Of a DNA stretch of 64,000 bases, positions 38,001-49,668 are shown piece by piece; position 1 is the first letter of the stretch, and each line of letters starts with the position of its first letter. The notes under the pieces were generated by a model. The model had not been told where the DNA came from and made no database searches. It saw only the letters and a list, made by a program, of their open reading frames with translations. This DNA is from Ophioderma brevispina. Its lineage: Eukaryota; Echinodermata; Ophiuroidea; Amphilepidida; Ophiodermatidae. A program made the translations under genes and the position numbers. Location: positions 1 through 64,000 of the forward strand of contig JAMKCH010019692.1 of assembly GCA_023653785.1 (NCBI GenBank), read 5' to 3'.

Positions 38001-38179
38001 TGGTTTTGGGGCAGCCTTCAAGGATCTTGCAGTCTGGCATCGAGGTCCCTTCCTTAATCGCTATTCAGGATCTTTCCTGATTGCGCTTGTTACGTCATCA
38101 TGTTTGCTCGTCCATGACTGGTCTTTTAGTCCTGGGGACATGAGGTGGACAATGCAGTAGAAAGCGGCTCTTCTCTCAC
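35007..38179. repeat. Array unit 2 (complete, indel-rich)
   Basis: Collinear with unit 1, with many one- to three-base gaps and insertions. The G/C-run block lies at about 36595-36890 and segment C at about 37140-38165. Confidence 0.85.
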
Positions 38180-38252
38180 CTTGAATGCCTTGCAAAAGTC
38201 TGCAATGTCGTGCTCTCACCAGAACAGGCACCCGATGCGATACAACATCCAT
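37561..38252 (-). pseudogene. Segment C of unit 2, longest open frame in the window
   Basis: The frame at 37561-38040 spans 159 codons, and the frame at 38061-38252 covers the adjoining start side (GIQGERRAAFYCIVH). Between units, the readable frame jumps at indels: what is open here is closed elsewhere. Comparing copies by eye gives short stretches that agree at the protein level (for example DARLHRSLKAAPK and LPKSQLGCAQICLDR), so some ancestral coding use is possible. No catalytic or zinc-knuckle motif is recognisable. Confidence 0.35.
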
Positions 38253-39292
38253 TTGATGTGTATACTATTTTTTGATACAACTTGCAACCATGAACAAATT
38301 CGGTATAAAGTAGCTGCGACTTTTTCACACTGTCTATCATTCAACAAAACGTGACTCTCAAACAGATTGTAAACTATATTGACGTGATGGGTCACCAGTA
38401 AGTTGCTACTTTTCTGAAATCACCAATATTGTATCCGATAGAGGCATTAGTGAAGATGAGCGGATCCGCGCAATGTTTAAAAATGACAGTGAACTCTGAT
38501 CATTATTCGCGAGTTTTCTCTTCTACCCATTTAATTTCTAATTTGCACACATACCTTGAAATTCTATACTTTGAGTGAATGTACTTCGTGTAATCGTCTT
38601 GTAGTACCCAACTACATTATTCAATTCCAGGTTGGTTCCTGTTTAATTGTTTATGTTACGGGTTTTTTTTTTTTCAGGAGTCGGAGTATTTCTTATTTCC
38701 TATCTGTGTGAATTATTCTGCGGGGGCCGCTCTTTTACTCCTGTCCCACATCAGACGCTTCATTTACTTTTCACAATAAAGAATTGATAGTACCGTGCTG
38801 TTTTTACAGACCTGCATTATAACTCACGTTAGGGAAGCGAGATGTTCATATTTACAAATAATCCAATGTAGAACGCGTAGTCTACGAATCATCAGGCTTG
38901 TTAACATTTTCAACCATTATAACTCATCAATTGCTGATTGATTAAGTAACTCACTTATTGAGAGGTAGTTTATCTAAAGCCTATGGACTCGTTCAATACA
39001 ATTATCAATTACGTTAAAATAATTTAAGAGTTCATTATTATCATTGTAAAAAAGAGCTAAACATGCTTTAATTCTTCAATTAGATAAAATATTTGCTTTT
39101 AAGGGGTTGCGATAGGTATTAGTACACAGTTGTTTTGCTACCAAAATCGATGGAAGTTGGTTTTTCCTCATGTATAAGGTGAGAAAATTTCTCATGGATG
39201 AGCCGGAACCGGCCATCCATGAGGAATTTTCCACACAGATTAATTTGATTTTCTAAGTATTTGAAAGGAAGAAGGTGCCACTCATGTAGGAC
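38180..39292. repeat. Array unit 3, truncated
   Basis: Follows unit 1 until about CACTCATGTAGGAC at 39290, then leaves the consensus. It carries an extra hairpin at 39191-39223. Confidence 0.75.
39191..39223. other. Hairpin near the array breakpoint
   Basis: CTCATGGATGAGCCGG and CCGGCCATCCATGAG form arms around AA. The corresponding place in other units has no such palindrome. Confidence 0.75.
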
Positions 39293-39399
39293 TAACCTGG
39301 TTTAAACTCAGGTGTAAAGTAGACTCCATTTAAGAATACCAGCCTTTATGTCCCACTTGTTACTGCCTACCAAAAAATATATGTGATAATTAATAACAA
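39293..39399. other. Spacer at the array breakpoint
   Basis: About 107 bp with no match that I see in the other units. It includes CCTGGTTTAAACTCAGG, a short inverted repeat. Confidence 0.5.
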
Positions 39400-40699
39400 G
39401 GTAAATTGAAAAATAGAAATGTTTTTTAAGGCGCCATTTTGGTAGGATTTGTACAAATGCATTTAAAAATCAGACACTCAAAAAAAGCTCTATCAAAACT
39501 TCAATAGTATGTTAAAATCGAAATTATTGGAATCATAACATCTTAGATTTTTTACCTTTTCGTTGAATATTCAACACCATTTTTAATGCCACGGCTGGAG
39601 ATAAAACCTATTACTCTAATTAAAAATGATTGATATAAACCACTTGGCTGTACAAATTAAGCATACCCCCAAAGTTGACTGAAACAAAAAAGTCTGTTAA
39701 ACTTTTAGTACAATTTCAAAGTCTTGTTTAAAGTTATGTTAATTCACCTTTAACAAATAAGGATCTTTCTCAACTTGAATGCCTTGACAAAAAAGTCGGC
39801 AAATGTCGTGCTCTCAACCCAGAAAAAAGGGCCCAACCGCTGTGATACAACATCCATGCATGTGTATACCTATTTTGATAAAAAATTGCAACCATGAACA
39901 AATCGGGTAAAAGAAGCAACGACTTTTTCACCAGTCTATTATTCAAACAAAAAGTGACTCTCAAAACGATTTGTAAAACTATTTGACGTGAAATGGGTCC
40001 CATAAGGTGCTACTGTACTGGAAATAACCATATGTGTAGCGATAGAAGGCATTAAGTGAAGGAGTGGAAGCGGACCGCAGACCATTGTAAAATGAAGGAA
40101 ATCTGATCATTATTCCCGAGTTTCTCTTCTACACATTTAATTTCTAATGTTGCACACATACTCTGAAACTCTATACTTTGAGTGAATGTACTTCGTGTAC
40201 TCGTCGGGAGTACCCAACTAACATGATTAATGCCAGGTTGGTCATGGCTTAATTGTTTATGTTCTACGGTTTTTTTTCAGGAGGGGGCGTATTCTTATTT
40301 CATATCTGTGTGAATTTATTCTGCGGGGGCTTTTTACTCCTGTCCCACATCAGACGCTTCATTTTTTAACCCCCCTGAGGTTACCACCTTTCTTACATAG
40401 CTTTTCTGATTGGCTCATTAACTGATATATCAGGATATTAACCTGGAGTAGCCATCAAAATAGACCTTCATAGTCTGTACAAACATTTAAGGTTCTCCAG
40501 TTTCTGATTGGTTATATATTGGGTTATTTGTGTCTCTAGCCAATCAATCGGCCGGTAGACCTCAGGGGGGTTAACAAATTAAAGAATTGATAGTACCGGT
40601 GCTGTTTTTACAGAACCTGCATTAAATAACTTGTCAGGGAAGCGAGATGTTCATATTTAATATCCACTGTAACGCGTAGTCTACAGAACATCATTCAGG
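39400..40699. repeat. Rearranged partial unit (segment B plus start of unit)
   Basis: Starts with GGCGCCATTTTGGTAGGATT, as at 31570, and runs through segment B into the anchor at about 39772. It then continues to TAGTCTACAGAACATCATTC and stops, jumping to a second segment B at about 40700. It contains the TTAA-flanked MITE. Confidence 0.75.
40370..40570. mobile_element. TTAA-flanked MITE, piggyBac-like, 201 bp
   Basis: TTAA at 40366-40369 and 40571-40574 bound an element starting CCCCCCTGAGGT and ending ACCTCAGGGGGG, a 12-bp perfect TIR. TTAA target choice and CCC termini are those of the piggyBac superfamily. Other array units lack the insert at CAGACGCTTCATTT, so they serve as an approximate empty site and the insertion is younger than the array expansion. 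Non-coding. Confidence 0.9.
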
Positions 40700-43600
40700 A
40701 GAAAACACACTTGACTTTATAAATAGCATCAAATTACTGAAGTAATTTTTTTATTTTTGTAACATTTCAAAAAGTTGTGTTTAAAGTTAGGTTTTAGTCC
40801 CTTTAACACACTCCAGCTCTCCTCACTTGATCCTTACAAAAAGTCGGCAAGTGTCGACCAGAAAAAGGGCACACAGATGCGATAACATCCATTTGCATGT
40901 GATACACTATTTTTGATAAAAATTGCAATCATAATATAGTAGCAGCGACTTTTCACACTGTCCCTATATTCCATCATTCAACAAAACTGACTCTAAAAAC
41001 AGGTTTGTAACTATATTGACGTGAATGGGTCACCATAAGTTGCTACTTGCACTGAAATAACCATATTGTATTCTCGATAGAAGGCATTAGCGAGAGTGGA
41101 GGGATCCGCAGACAATTTAAAAGATGAATGAAATCTAGATCTTATTCCCGAGTTTCTCTTCTACACATTTATTTCTCAATGTTGCCAACATACTCCGAAG
41201 TTCTATACTTTGAGTGAATGTACTTCGTGTACTCGTCTGGTAAGAAAACACACTCCAAACTAACATGAGTCAATTCCGTTGGTTCCTTGGAATTGTTTAT
41301 GTTACGGGTGTTTTTTTCAAAAAGGAAGTCGGGAGTATCATACTTATCCTATCTGTATAATGTATGATAATCTGCGGGGGCGCTATTTACAACTCCTGTC
41401 CACATAAACCTTCATTTACTTTTTAAAAGAAAATGATAGTACCGGTGCTGTTTTTACAGACCTGGCATTAAATCTCACTTGTAGGGAACGAGATGTTCAT
41501 ATTTAATACTCCACTGTAGACCGTTAGTCTACAGCAATCATTCAGGGCTTGTTTAGATTCTCCACCATTTTATTAAATTCATCCAAATGTCTGATTGATT
41601 AAGTAACTCTAACTTATTGAGAGGTAGTTTATCTAAAACTACGGACTCGTTCAATAAAATGATCATTACTAAAATGATTCAAGTCCATATTGTCATGTAA
41701 AAAAGAGCTAAACATGCTTTAATTATTCAAATTAGATAAATATTTGCTTTAAAGGGTTGCGTAGATGCTTGTATACACACATTGTTTTTTGTACCAAATA
41801 GCTATAGTGAGTTTTTTCTCCATGTAATAAAACTGTTGAAAGAATTTTCCCACGCCGTACCTTTTACTTTCACAGTATTTTTGAAGGAAAGAAGTTTCCA
41901 CTCATGTAGTAAGATCCAAGAGCAGGGACCTGGAAATGTGTTCTTTCAAGTGGCACGACACCAAGGTTTGATACCATAGATAGTTAGTATGGACCCTAAA
42001 GCAGCACTATGAGTTAGTTGGAGTCAAAATTGTGGTATCACTTGTTTGCTACAGCAATGTGTATTCGACTAAAAACTACTTATACCCGTAGCATATTGCT
42101 TACAAAATTAAGGGTGGGGGTATCTTTATATGCAATTTCTCTTCCTGTCTAGTGTAATACTCATTACTATGGTATCATTTACACTTATCAATAGCCTCTG
42201 ATGAGTGTATTAAATCATGACTTTTCTATGTCTGACAATGCGACCTAGGGTCAAAGTCTGATCTTTTACCAATTTCCCCTTTTTCGCAGATATAACTTAA
42301 TAAGGAACACAATGTCATTAGAATTTAGTTTTGAAGAAGAAACTGACAGTGATTACGATAATTTGACTGTCATTAAATGTCAATCTCAAACCGCCCGACT
42401 CAGGGGTGGTGTGTGTGGGGGTGGGGGGGGGGGGTGGAAGGAGTTCAGTGCCCCCCCACCCCTTGGCAAAACGGGCAAATGGTCCACATTTGGTCATTTC
42501 TTTTATAAAGGTTTGAAATCTTTCTTTTAGATTTTCTTAAGAAAGTTCACTTTTTTTTGGTGATGAAAGTTCAAAGTAAAAAGGACCACTTGGGGGGGGG
42601 GGGGTTAGATCTATATACTTTTACCCAAAAAAACATTTTTAAAAAATCGCCCCCCTAAAAAATCCTGCGTATCGCCCGCTAAATATGATACTTTTCAATT
42701 CAAATAATCAAAGAATGGGGCATTTCAATTCAGGGTGAATTCAGCTTTTCAAAAGATCTTACTATCCTATTACCCACCTACAAATCATAAAACTATTGTC
42801 ACGGCAACGAATTAGCCAGTAGTTACGATTCACACTGCACCCTGCTAATGTCACATCGCCTACATGGATAACTGATCATATTAAAGTCCAAAGAAGGTCG
42901 TGTTTAAAACACCAGAGTCAACATTCTTGAAGAACCACCCTCAATTCAAGCGGGCGAGCTACTAAATAGAGGAAACTTTTCCTTATGGGCAAGCACCCAA
43001 GTCTGGCATAAGTGGCAAGGCAGCTCTTGGGTGGATTGGGGGCCAGGACCTCCGTCTACTTTTCAAGAGTAGGGATCCGCCTGCCTTCTGCTTGCTGGGC
43101 AGTCATGGACATGCCGTCAACAGTTGGCCGCCGCATCCGATCTGTGCGGCTGCGAAGTGGTCCTCCTGGGTTTCCCAGTTTGGATCACTGCCCTGTCCTC
43201 TTGTCGTGACATTGGGTCACCATTCCTCCGACCTCTACAGGGGATGGCCATCCGTATTGGCCCAGGTTCAGGAGGCTCACCCGGTGACGTAGTCCGGGCT
43301 GCCAGGTCTGGTCTTTCTTCTGCTCCGTGCTCCATCTAGCGCCTAGACGTTCCGTTCCAGGGGAAGAAGGAGTCCCTACACACCCTGTTAGGACTGAGGA
43401 ATACGTTGAAATGGTGGAGTCGGTCTTGTTCTCAAGAGTGGGAAGGCTCCGGGCGGGATTGCATCCATACAGGGTTCTTGAAGAGGTGGCACCGAATCTG
43501 TGTGATTGCTTAAATTTGGACCTCTCTGCCTCTCTGCTTGTATGGGATCATCAGTTAATTCCCTCAAGATAATTAACTTCGAGGGTCCAACATACTGAAT

Positions 43601-43973
43601 TTTAAGAGCCACGGGGAAACCCAGGGGTTTGCAGACCCATCTCGCTGCTTCACATCTGGCTTCTTTAGAAGACTGATACTCAGTCGAATCAATGATGCGG
43701 TCGAGGCAAATCTGCGCACACCCAAGCTGGCTTTTGGGGATATGAATCAATAACTGAGCAGAAATGGCAAGACTTATCAATGGCATTGGTGCGGCCTAGG
43801 TTTGGGGCAGCCTTCAAGGATTATGCATCTGGCAAGCGATCGAGTCTCCTTCCCTTAGCTAGCAGGATCTTCCTGATGCGTGGCCTTGTTAAGTTCCATA
43901 ATGGTGCTCGTCCGGGACTGGTCTTGTTATCCTGGGACATGATGTGGACATCAGTAGAGCGGCCTCTCTCTTA
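40700..43973. repeat. Segment B (40700-40825) and array unit 4
   Basis: Segment B is followed by a complete unit with the G/C-run block at about 42400-42680 and segment C at about 42950-43960. Small insertions such as AAGAAAACACACTCC at about 41244 are not in other units. Confidence 0.8.
43117..43786 (-). pseudogene. Segment C of unit 4, coding-like pieces
   Basis: Pieces MEHGAEERPDLAA and IPKSQLGCAQICLDRIID occur as in the other units, but frames are broken by indels. Unrecognised. Confidence 0.3.
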
Positions 43974-46900
43974 CCTTGATGCACTTGCAAAAGTCGGCAA
44001 ATGTCGTGCTCTCAACAGAAAGGCAAACACCGATGCGATACAACACCATTTTGCAATGTGTAATACCTATTTTTTGATAAAAATTGCAACCATGAACAAT
44101 TCCGCGGTATAAGGTAGCTTGACGACTTTTCACAACACTGCTATTCATTCAAACAAAACGTAACTCATCAAACATATTTGTAACTAAGTGACGTGGAATG
44201 GGTCGCCATAGTTGTACTTACTGAAATAACCATATTGTATCCGATCGAAGGCATTATGAAAAGTGGAGCGGTCCGCAGTACTAATTTTTTAATATGAAGT
44301 GAAATCTGATCATTATTCCGAGTTTCTCTTCTACACATTAATTTCTATGTTGCACACATACGGCTGAATTCGTACTTTGAGGAGATGTACTTCGTGTCTC
44401 GTCTGGTTTAAAAAAAAGTACCCACTAACATGATTCATTCCAGGTTGTTCCTGTTAATTGTTTGTGTTTACGCGGTTTTTTTTTTTCAGGAAGTCGGAGT
44501 ATTTCTGTTTTTCTATTTCCGATCTGTGTGGAAGTTTATATTCTGGCGGGGCTCCTTTTACCCTGTCCCCATCAGACTTCATTACTTCAAAATAAAGAAT
44601 TGATAGTACCGGTGCTGTTTTTTACAGACCCTTGCATTAATCACTTGTAAGGAAGCGAGATTTCATATTTAATATCCACTGTAGACGCGGTAGTCTACGC
44701 AATCAATTCGGGCTTGTTTTTAGAGATTATTCAAAAACCATGTTTATTAATTCATCAATGTCGATGGATTAAGTAACTCGTAATATTGAGAGGTAGTTTA
44801 TCTAAAACACTAGGACTCGTTCAATAAATTACAAATTATACGTATTTAATAACTTCAGAGTCATGATTGTCATGTAAAAAGATCTAAAACAGGCGTTTAA
44901 GTATCAATTAGATAAAAATTTGCTTTTAAGGGGTTGCGTATAGATGGTTTTTAGTACACACTTGTTTTGTACCAAAATCGACGGATAGTGATATTTTTCT
45001 CCATGTAATAACGGTGAGAATTTTCCCACCCTTACATTTAAAACTTATCATTCACAGTATTTTGAAAGTTTTTTAAGTGTTTTTCATTTTGTTTCTATCG
45101 AATTTGCAGTGGGAAAATGTGTTCGTTCAAGTGGCACTACATCCAAAGGTTTGATACCATAGATAGATAGTATGACCCCCTACAGCATCACCAGGTAGTT
45201 ATTGGAGTCAAATTGTGTATCACTTTTTTTGCTAAGCCTGTGTATACTAAACACTACTTATACCCGTAAATGCTTAAATTAAGGGGGGGGTATCTTGAAA
45301 GGCATTTTTCTTACTCTTCTGTCAGTATTGTATAACTCATTATTGGTATTCATTTACAACTTATAATACCTCTGAGAGATATATTAATTCCATTGACTTT
45401 CGACTTTTCTATGTCTGACAATGCGACCTGGGGTCAAAGGTCATGGATCTTTTACCAATTTCCCCCTTATTGCGCGGAGATAACTTAATAATGAAACCAA
45501 TCATTAGAATTTAGTTTTGAAGAAATACACTGAAGTGATTAAGAATAATTTTGACTGTCATTAAGATGTCAATCTCAAACCATGAGGCCCGTAATCCAGT
45601 GTGGTGTGGGTGGGGGGGGGTGCAAGGAGTTTCAGTGCCCCCCCCTCCCTTTCGCAAACGGGCAAGGCCACTATTTGGTCATTATCCTTTTAATAAAAAG
45701 GTTGGAAATCTTTATTTTAGATTTTCTTAAGAAAGTTCACTTTTTTGGTGATGAGATTTCAAAGTAAAAAGACACTTGTGGGTGGGGGTTAGATCTATAT
45801 ACTTTTACCAAAAAAAAGTCCCCGCAACCCCCTAAAAAAATCCTGCGTAAGGACCTGCTAAATATGATACTTTCAATTCAAATAAATCAAAGATGGGCAT
45901 TTCAATTTAAGGTGATTCGGGTTTCAAAAGATTACTTTACTATCCTTATTACCCACCTACATCTAAACTATGTCATGCATACAATTAGCCGGCACTTACG
46001 ATCACACGGCGACCTGCTAATTCAAACATCACCTGACATGGATAACTGATTCAATATTAAAGTCCAAGAATTTCGTGTTTAAAACCCAGAGTCAACATCT
46101 TTGAAGACCACCCTAATTCAGGCGGACGAGCTACTATAAGGAACTGTCCTTTTGGCAGCCACCAAGTCGTCAATAGTTGGGCAAGGCAGCACTTGGGTGG
46201 ATTGAGGTGCCATGACCTCCGGCTCTTTTCAAGAGTAGGATCCGCTGCCTTCTGCTTGGGGCAGTCCATGGACATGCCGTCAACAGGTGCCGGCGCATCG
46301 CCGATTCTTGCTGCTGCCGAAGTGGGTCCCCTGGGTTCCAGGATTGGGTCACTGCCCTTGGCCCTAGTTGTCGGTGACATTGTGATCGACATTCTCCGAC
46401 CTCTACAGGGGATGGCCATCCCTATTGGCCCAGATTCAGGAGGCTCACCGGTGTACTGTAGTCCGGGCTGCCATGGCTGTCGTCTTCTGCTCCGTGCTCC
46501 ATCTATCGCCTAGACGTTTCCGTTCCAGGGAGGAAGGAGTCCTACACACCCTGTTAGGGACGAGGAAATAAGTTGAAAATGGGGAGTCGGGGTTCCCAAA
46601 GTGGGAAGCTCCTGGCGGGGAATTGCATCCTAGACAGGGTTCTTGAAGGATGTTGGCAGCCTCCTGAATCTGTGTGATGGCCTTTCAATTGCCCTCTCCT
46701 GCTTGTATGGGATCAACAGTAATTCCATCAAGATTAATGAAACTTCTAGGTTCCAAGCAATCCTGAATTTTAAGAGGCCAACGGGCAAACCCATGGGTTG
46801 CAGACCCATCTCGCTGCTTCACATCTGGCTGCTTAGAAGACTGATAATCAGTATAATCAATGATCGGTCGGGCAAATCTTCGCACACCCAACTGGCTTTT

Positions 46901-47144
46901 GGGGAGATGAATCAATAACTGATCAGATGGCAAGACTTATCAATGGCATTGGTGCGGCCTGGGTTTTTGGGGCAGCCTTCATCAAGGATCTATGCAGTCT
47001 GGCATCGAGGTCCTTCCTTAAGCTAGTCAGGATCGTCTTTACTGATTGCGGGCTTGTTAAGTTCATAATGTTGCTCGTCCAGACTGGTCTTTTATCCTGG
47101 GGACATCAGGTGGGCAATGCAATTAGATGCGGCTCTTCTCATCA
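43974..47144. repeat. Array unit 5 (complete)
   Basis: Collinear with unit 4. About 45068-45108 is replaced by an unrelated T-rich stretch where other units have GGAAGAAGGTCCACTCATG. The G/C-run block is at about 45595-45860 and segment C at about 46110-47130. Confidence 0.8.
46057..46933 (-). pseudogene. Segment C of unit 5, coding-like pieces
   Basis: The same pieces as in other units (LPKSQLGVRRFARPIID, MAIPCRGRRM) in broken frames. Unrecognised. Confidence 0.3.
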
Positions 47145-47425
47145 CTTGAAGGCCTTGCAAAAGTCGGCAAATGTTCGTGCCTCAACCAAAAAGGGCCACA
47201 ACCGATGCGAATACAAATCCATTTTGCATGTGTATACCTATTTTTTTATAAAAAATTGGCAACCAGGAACAAATTCGGTATAAATGTAGCTGCGACTTTT
47301 TCACAACGTTATTCGATTCAACAAACGTGACGCTCAAAACAGTTGTAACTATATGACTGATGGGTCACCATAATTGCTACTTTACTGAAATAACCATATT
47401 GTATCCGATAGAAGGATAGGAAGAT
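47145..47425. repeat. Truncated last unit, right edge of the array
   Basis: Begins with the anchor region, and homology stops near GTATCCGATAGAAGG at about 47400-47416. Sequence beyond is unrelated and AT-rich. Confidence 0.75.
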
Positions 47426-47750
47426 GGACGGATATTTTCCAATTGAGTTAAAAAAATCTAAAATAATAATAATTAATAATAATATAAGGATGCGCCAAAA
47501 ACACAATTGTAAAGGCATGACAACATGCAAAAATGTTCTGGGGGTTACCATACAGAATTTACAACCATAAAATTATGAAATGTCAACTTCATTTCACATT
47601 CACACAAATTAAATGTGTGAAATGTGTGAATGACAGTGTTTAGAAAAGCTAGGTACATATAAAAGGTCTGAAAATTCGGAAAGAATGTGCAACAATAGTC
47701 ATTTCGGTGTTTGTTATTTATGTTGAATATGGTGCCCTTTGTTTATACAA

Positions 47751-48145
47751 TGCATTAGACAAATGAGAGTAGACAAATGGGCATTAGACGAACTGGCATT
47801 AGTTGAAATGGTTTTTAGACAATCTGGTGATTAGACAAGTTGGCAGTTTGAAAAGACGAATGACTTAGTCGAACTTGTTTTAGACAATCTGGTGATTAGA
47901 GCAAATGGGCAGTAGTCGAATGCAATTAAACGAAATGTTTTAACAATCTGGTGATTAGACCCAATGGGCAGTAGACGAATGCATTAACGAAATTGTTTTT
48001 AGACAACTGATGATTATACCAAATTGTGGTAGTAGACGAAAATGGCATTAGACGAAATGATTTTAAACACGATAGTGATTTATAACCACGGGCATTTTAC
48101 TAAATGTTTTAAGCCGATGTGGGTGATTAGACAAATGGTATTTAT
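47751..48145. repeat. Degenerate tandem repeat, period about 62 bp
   Basis: Repeats of ATTAGACGAAATGG, TTTTAGACAATCTGGTGATT and AGACAAATGGGCA; the TCTGGTGATTAG block recurs at about 47823, 47889 and 47950, then in diverged form. Non-coding. Confidence 0.85.
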
Positions 48146-49324
48146 ACCAAAAAAGAATCCGAAGTCAGTGTTTCTAGATCATCCCCCCCGATGCGGGCGC
48201 AGGCAGGGGTCGTCGAACTTTCCAATGGGTAACTTCCTTGGGTGTCATACAGATCATCTGAAATTTGAACACCAAGACAAGTCCTTGGATAGTGTATTTG
48301 TAAAGAACCTTTATCAACATCGGGATAGTATAAAATGATAATTAGAAACGATTCAGTGAATGCAATGATTTAAGCAAATCAAAATGAATGCTGTTGGGTC
48401 CGAATAATGGGTTGCCTGTATTGGGAAAAACATGTAGCTCGTATTCTAATTAAAAATGGACAGCATTAGATTTTAGGTCAGTCAAAATTTTTAACATTTT
48501 TTGATGAGTTTTGTGCTTACTTAAAACATTTTTGTAAATCATTGGTTCAATTACTTTATGTATGAGAAAAATGACCTGAAATGCTCTGAATCTTTGATTT
48601 CCCCTTTGGTTTTTTACTACATTAAATTGTTAATTTATGACTAAATATAGCCATTGCTTAAAACTGTTTTTCAATCTAAAACGACAGGTCTTCTAGTTAA
48701 CGAAATGCAGGAATCCGGAAAAATCCAATTTTCGGCCAAAATCACTAGTGAATTGTTTCATCATGGCCGATGATACAGCAATCATTGTACATATCCTAGG
48801 TTTCCTTTAAAAGTTAACACTACTGTAATTCTACTTAGTAAAAGCATGCACACTTTAGGTCAACAGACTGTGTTAATGTGGTTTTTGAGGCTTTTGTGCT
48901 ACTTTAAACATGTATGTGAATCATAATTGCAAATAAACAATATTTTTAGAAAATGATTTTTTTTAATTTTCGGTTTTTTTGTTTTTTTGTTAGTATTTTT
49001 AATTATCTTTTAATATGTATTTAGACTTAATATATCCAACTACTTAAAAGGGGGAATGTTGCTTCTGATAAAGGCTGGTTTTTGAAGATACAATACATCA
49101 AAATCTTCTGCACAATCATATTTTTGGCCAAAATCATCTTTTGGCCCAAAAGACCCAAAAATAAATTTTGGTATTTTTGGGGCAACAACTCTATGATAAA
49201 CTATACCATATGAGCAGTTGATCTGAGATGGTTGCCAGCTTGTAACAAATGCCCACATAATTTTTTTCTAAACACATTTCGATACTTGGCTTGCTGTCCC
49301 TGTATTATAACGGTAGGGGCCAAT
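48146..49324. other. No gene seen
   Basis: AT-rich DNA; short open frames only. Confidence 0.5.
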
Positions 49325-49668
49325 CAGTGGCGTAAATTTATTTTGACATTGGGGGATGGGTTGATAAAATTTAAGAATGAACTGGTTTTGCTGAAAAGAT
49401 CCATTACTAGCATGTGCGCGGCGAAGCGCGCGAAATTTTGCCATTTAGAAAGCTAAATCGTTAAATCTAATTGTAATTATAACAAAATTCGCTCGAAGCG
49501 CGCGAAAATTTACTCATTTTTAAACTATTATGGTAAAATAAGTGGGTTTATTTTTGTGAAAACACATGAGGCATCAACCTGGGGGGGGGGGGTATCATAT
49601 TGACCACCCCCCTCATCAAATATTGGGGGGTATATCCCCACAGATCCACCCGGGATTTACGCCCATTA
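49325..49668. mobile_element. MITE with GGCGTAAAT ends
   Basis: The left end CAGTGGCGTAAATTTATTTT is matched by the inverse of the right end GGGATTTACGCCCATT. The interior carries G runs and two GCGAAGCGCGCGAAA-type motifs at about 49422 and 49494. About 344 bp, non-coding. Confidence 0.7.

Larger units (their letters stand above)
31541..47425. repeat. Tandem array of a complex 3.1-3.2 kb unit
   Basis: The anchor GCCTTRCAAAAAGTCGGCAA recurs at about 31907, 35013, 38186, 39780, 40831, 43982 and 47151. The full-unit periods are about 3106, 3173, 3148 and 3171 bp. In order, a unit holds the anchor with CATCCATTTGCATGTG; TTTTTCACACTGTC; an AATAAAG segment; TGTAGACGCGTAGTCTACA; a G-run/C-run MITE-like block; and a GC-richer segment C with frame-like content on the minus strand. 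Copies at about 31.9, 39.8 and 40.8 kb are preceded not by segment C but by a different segment B (31541-31900, 39400-39771, 40700-40825). The array is broken between about 39.29 and 40.70 kb and ends abruptly at about 47425. It is not rDNA or a histone cluster as far as I can see. Satellite or tandem transposon origin is open. Confidence 0.9.

Noticed and set aside
31541..47425. rDNA or histone gene cluster as explanation for the array
   Set aside because: No rRNA-like conserved GC-rich core and no histone-like frames were seen in the unit.
47751..48145. CRISPR-like spaced repeats
   Set aside because: Repeats are degenerate and continuous without unique spacers, in an animal-type genome; a plain tandem repeat.
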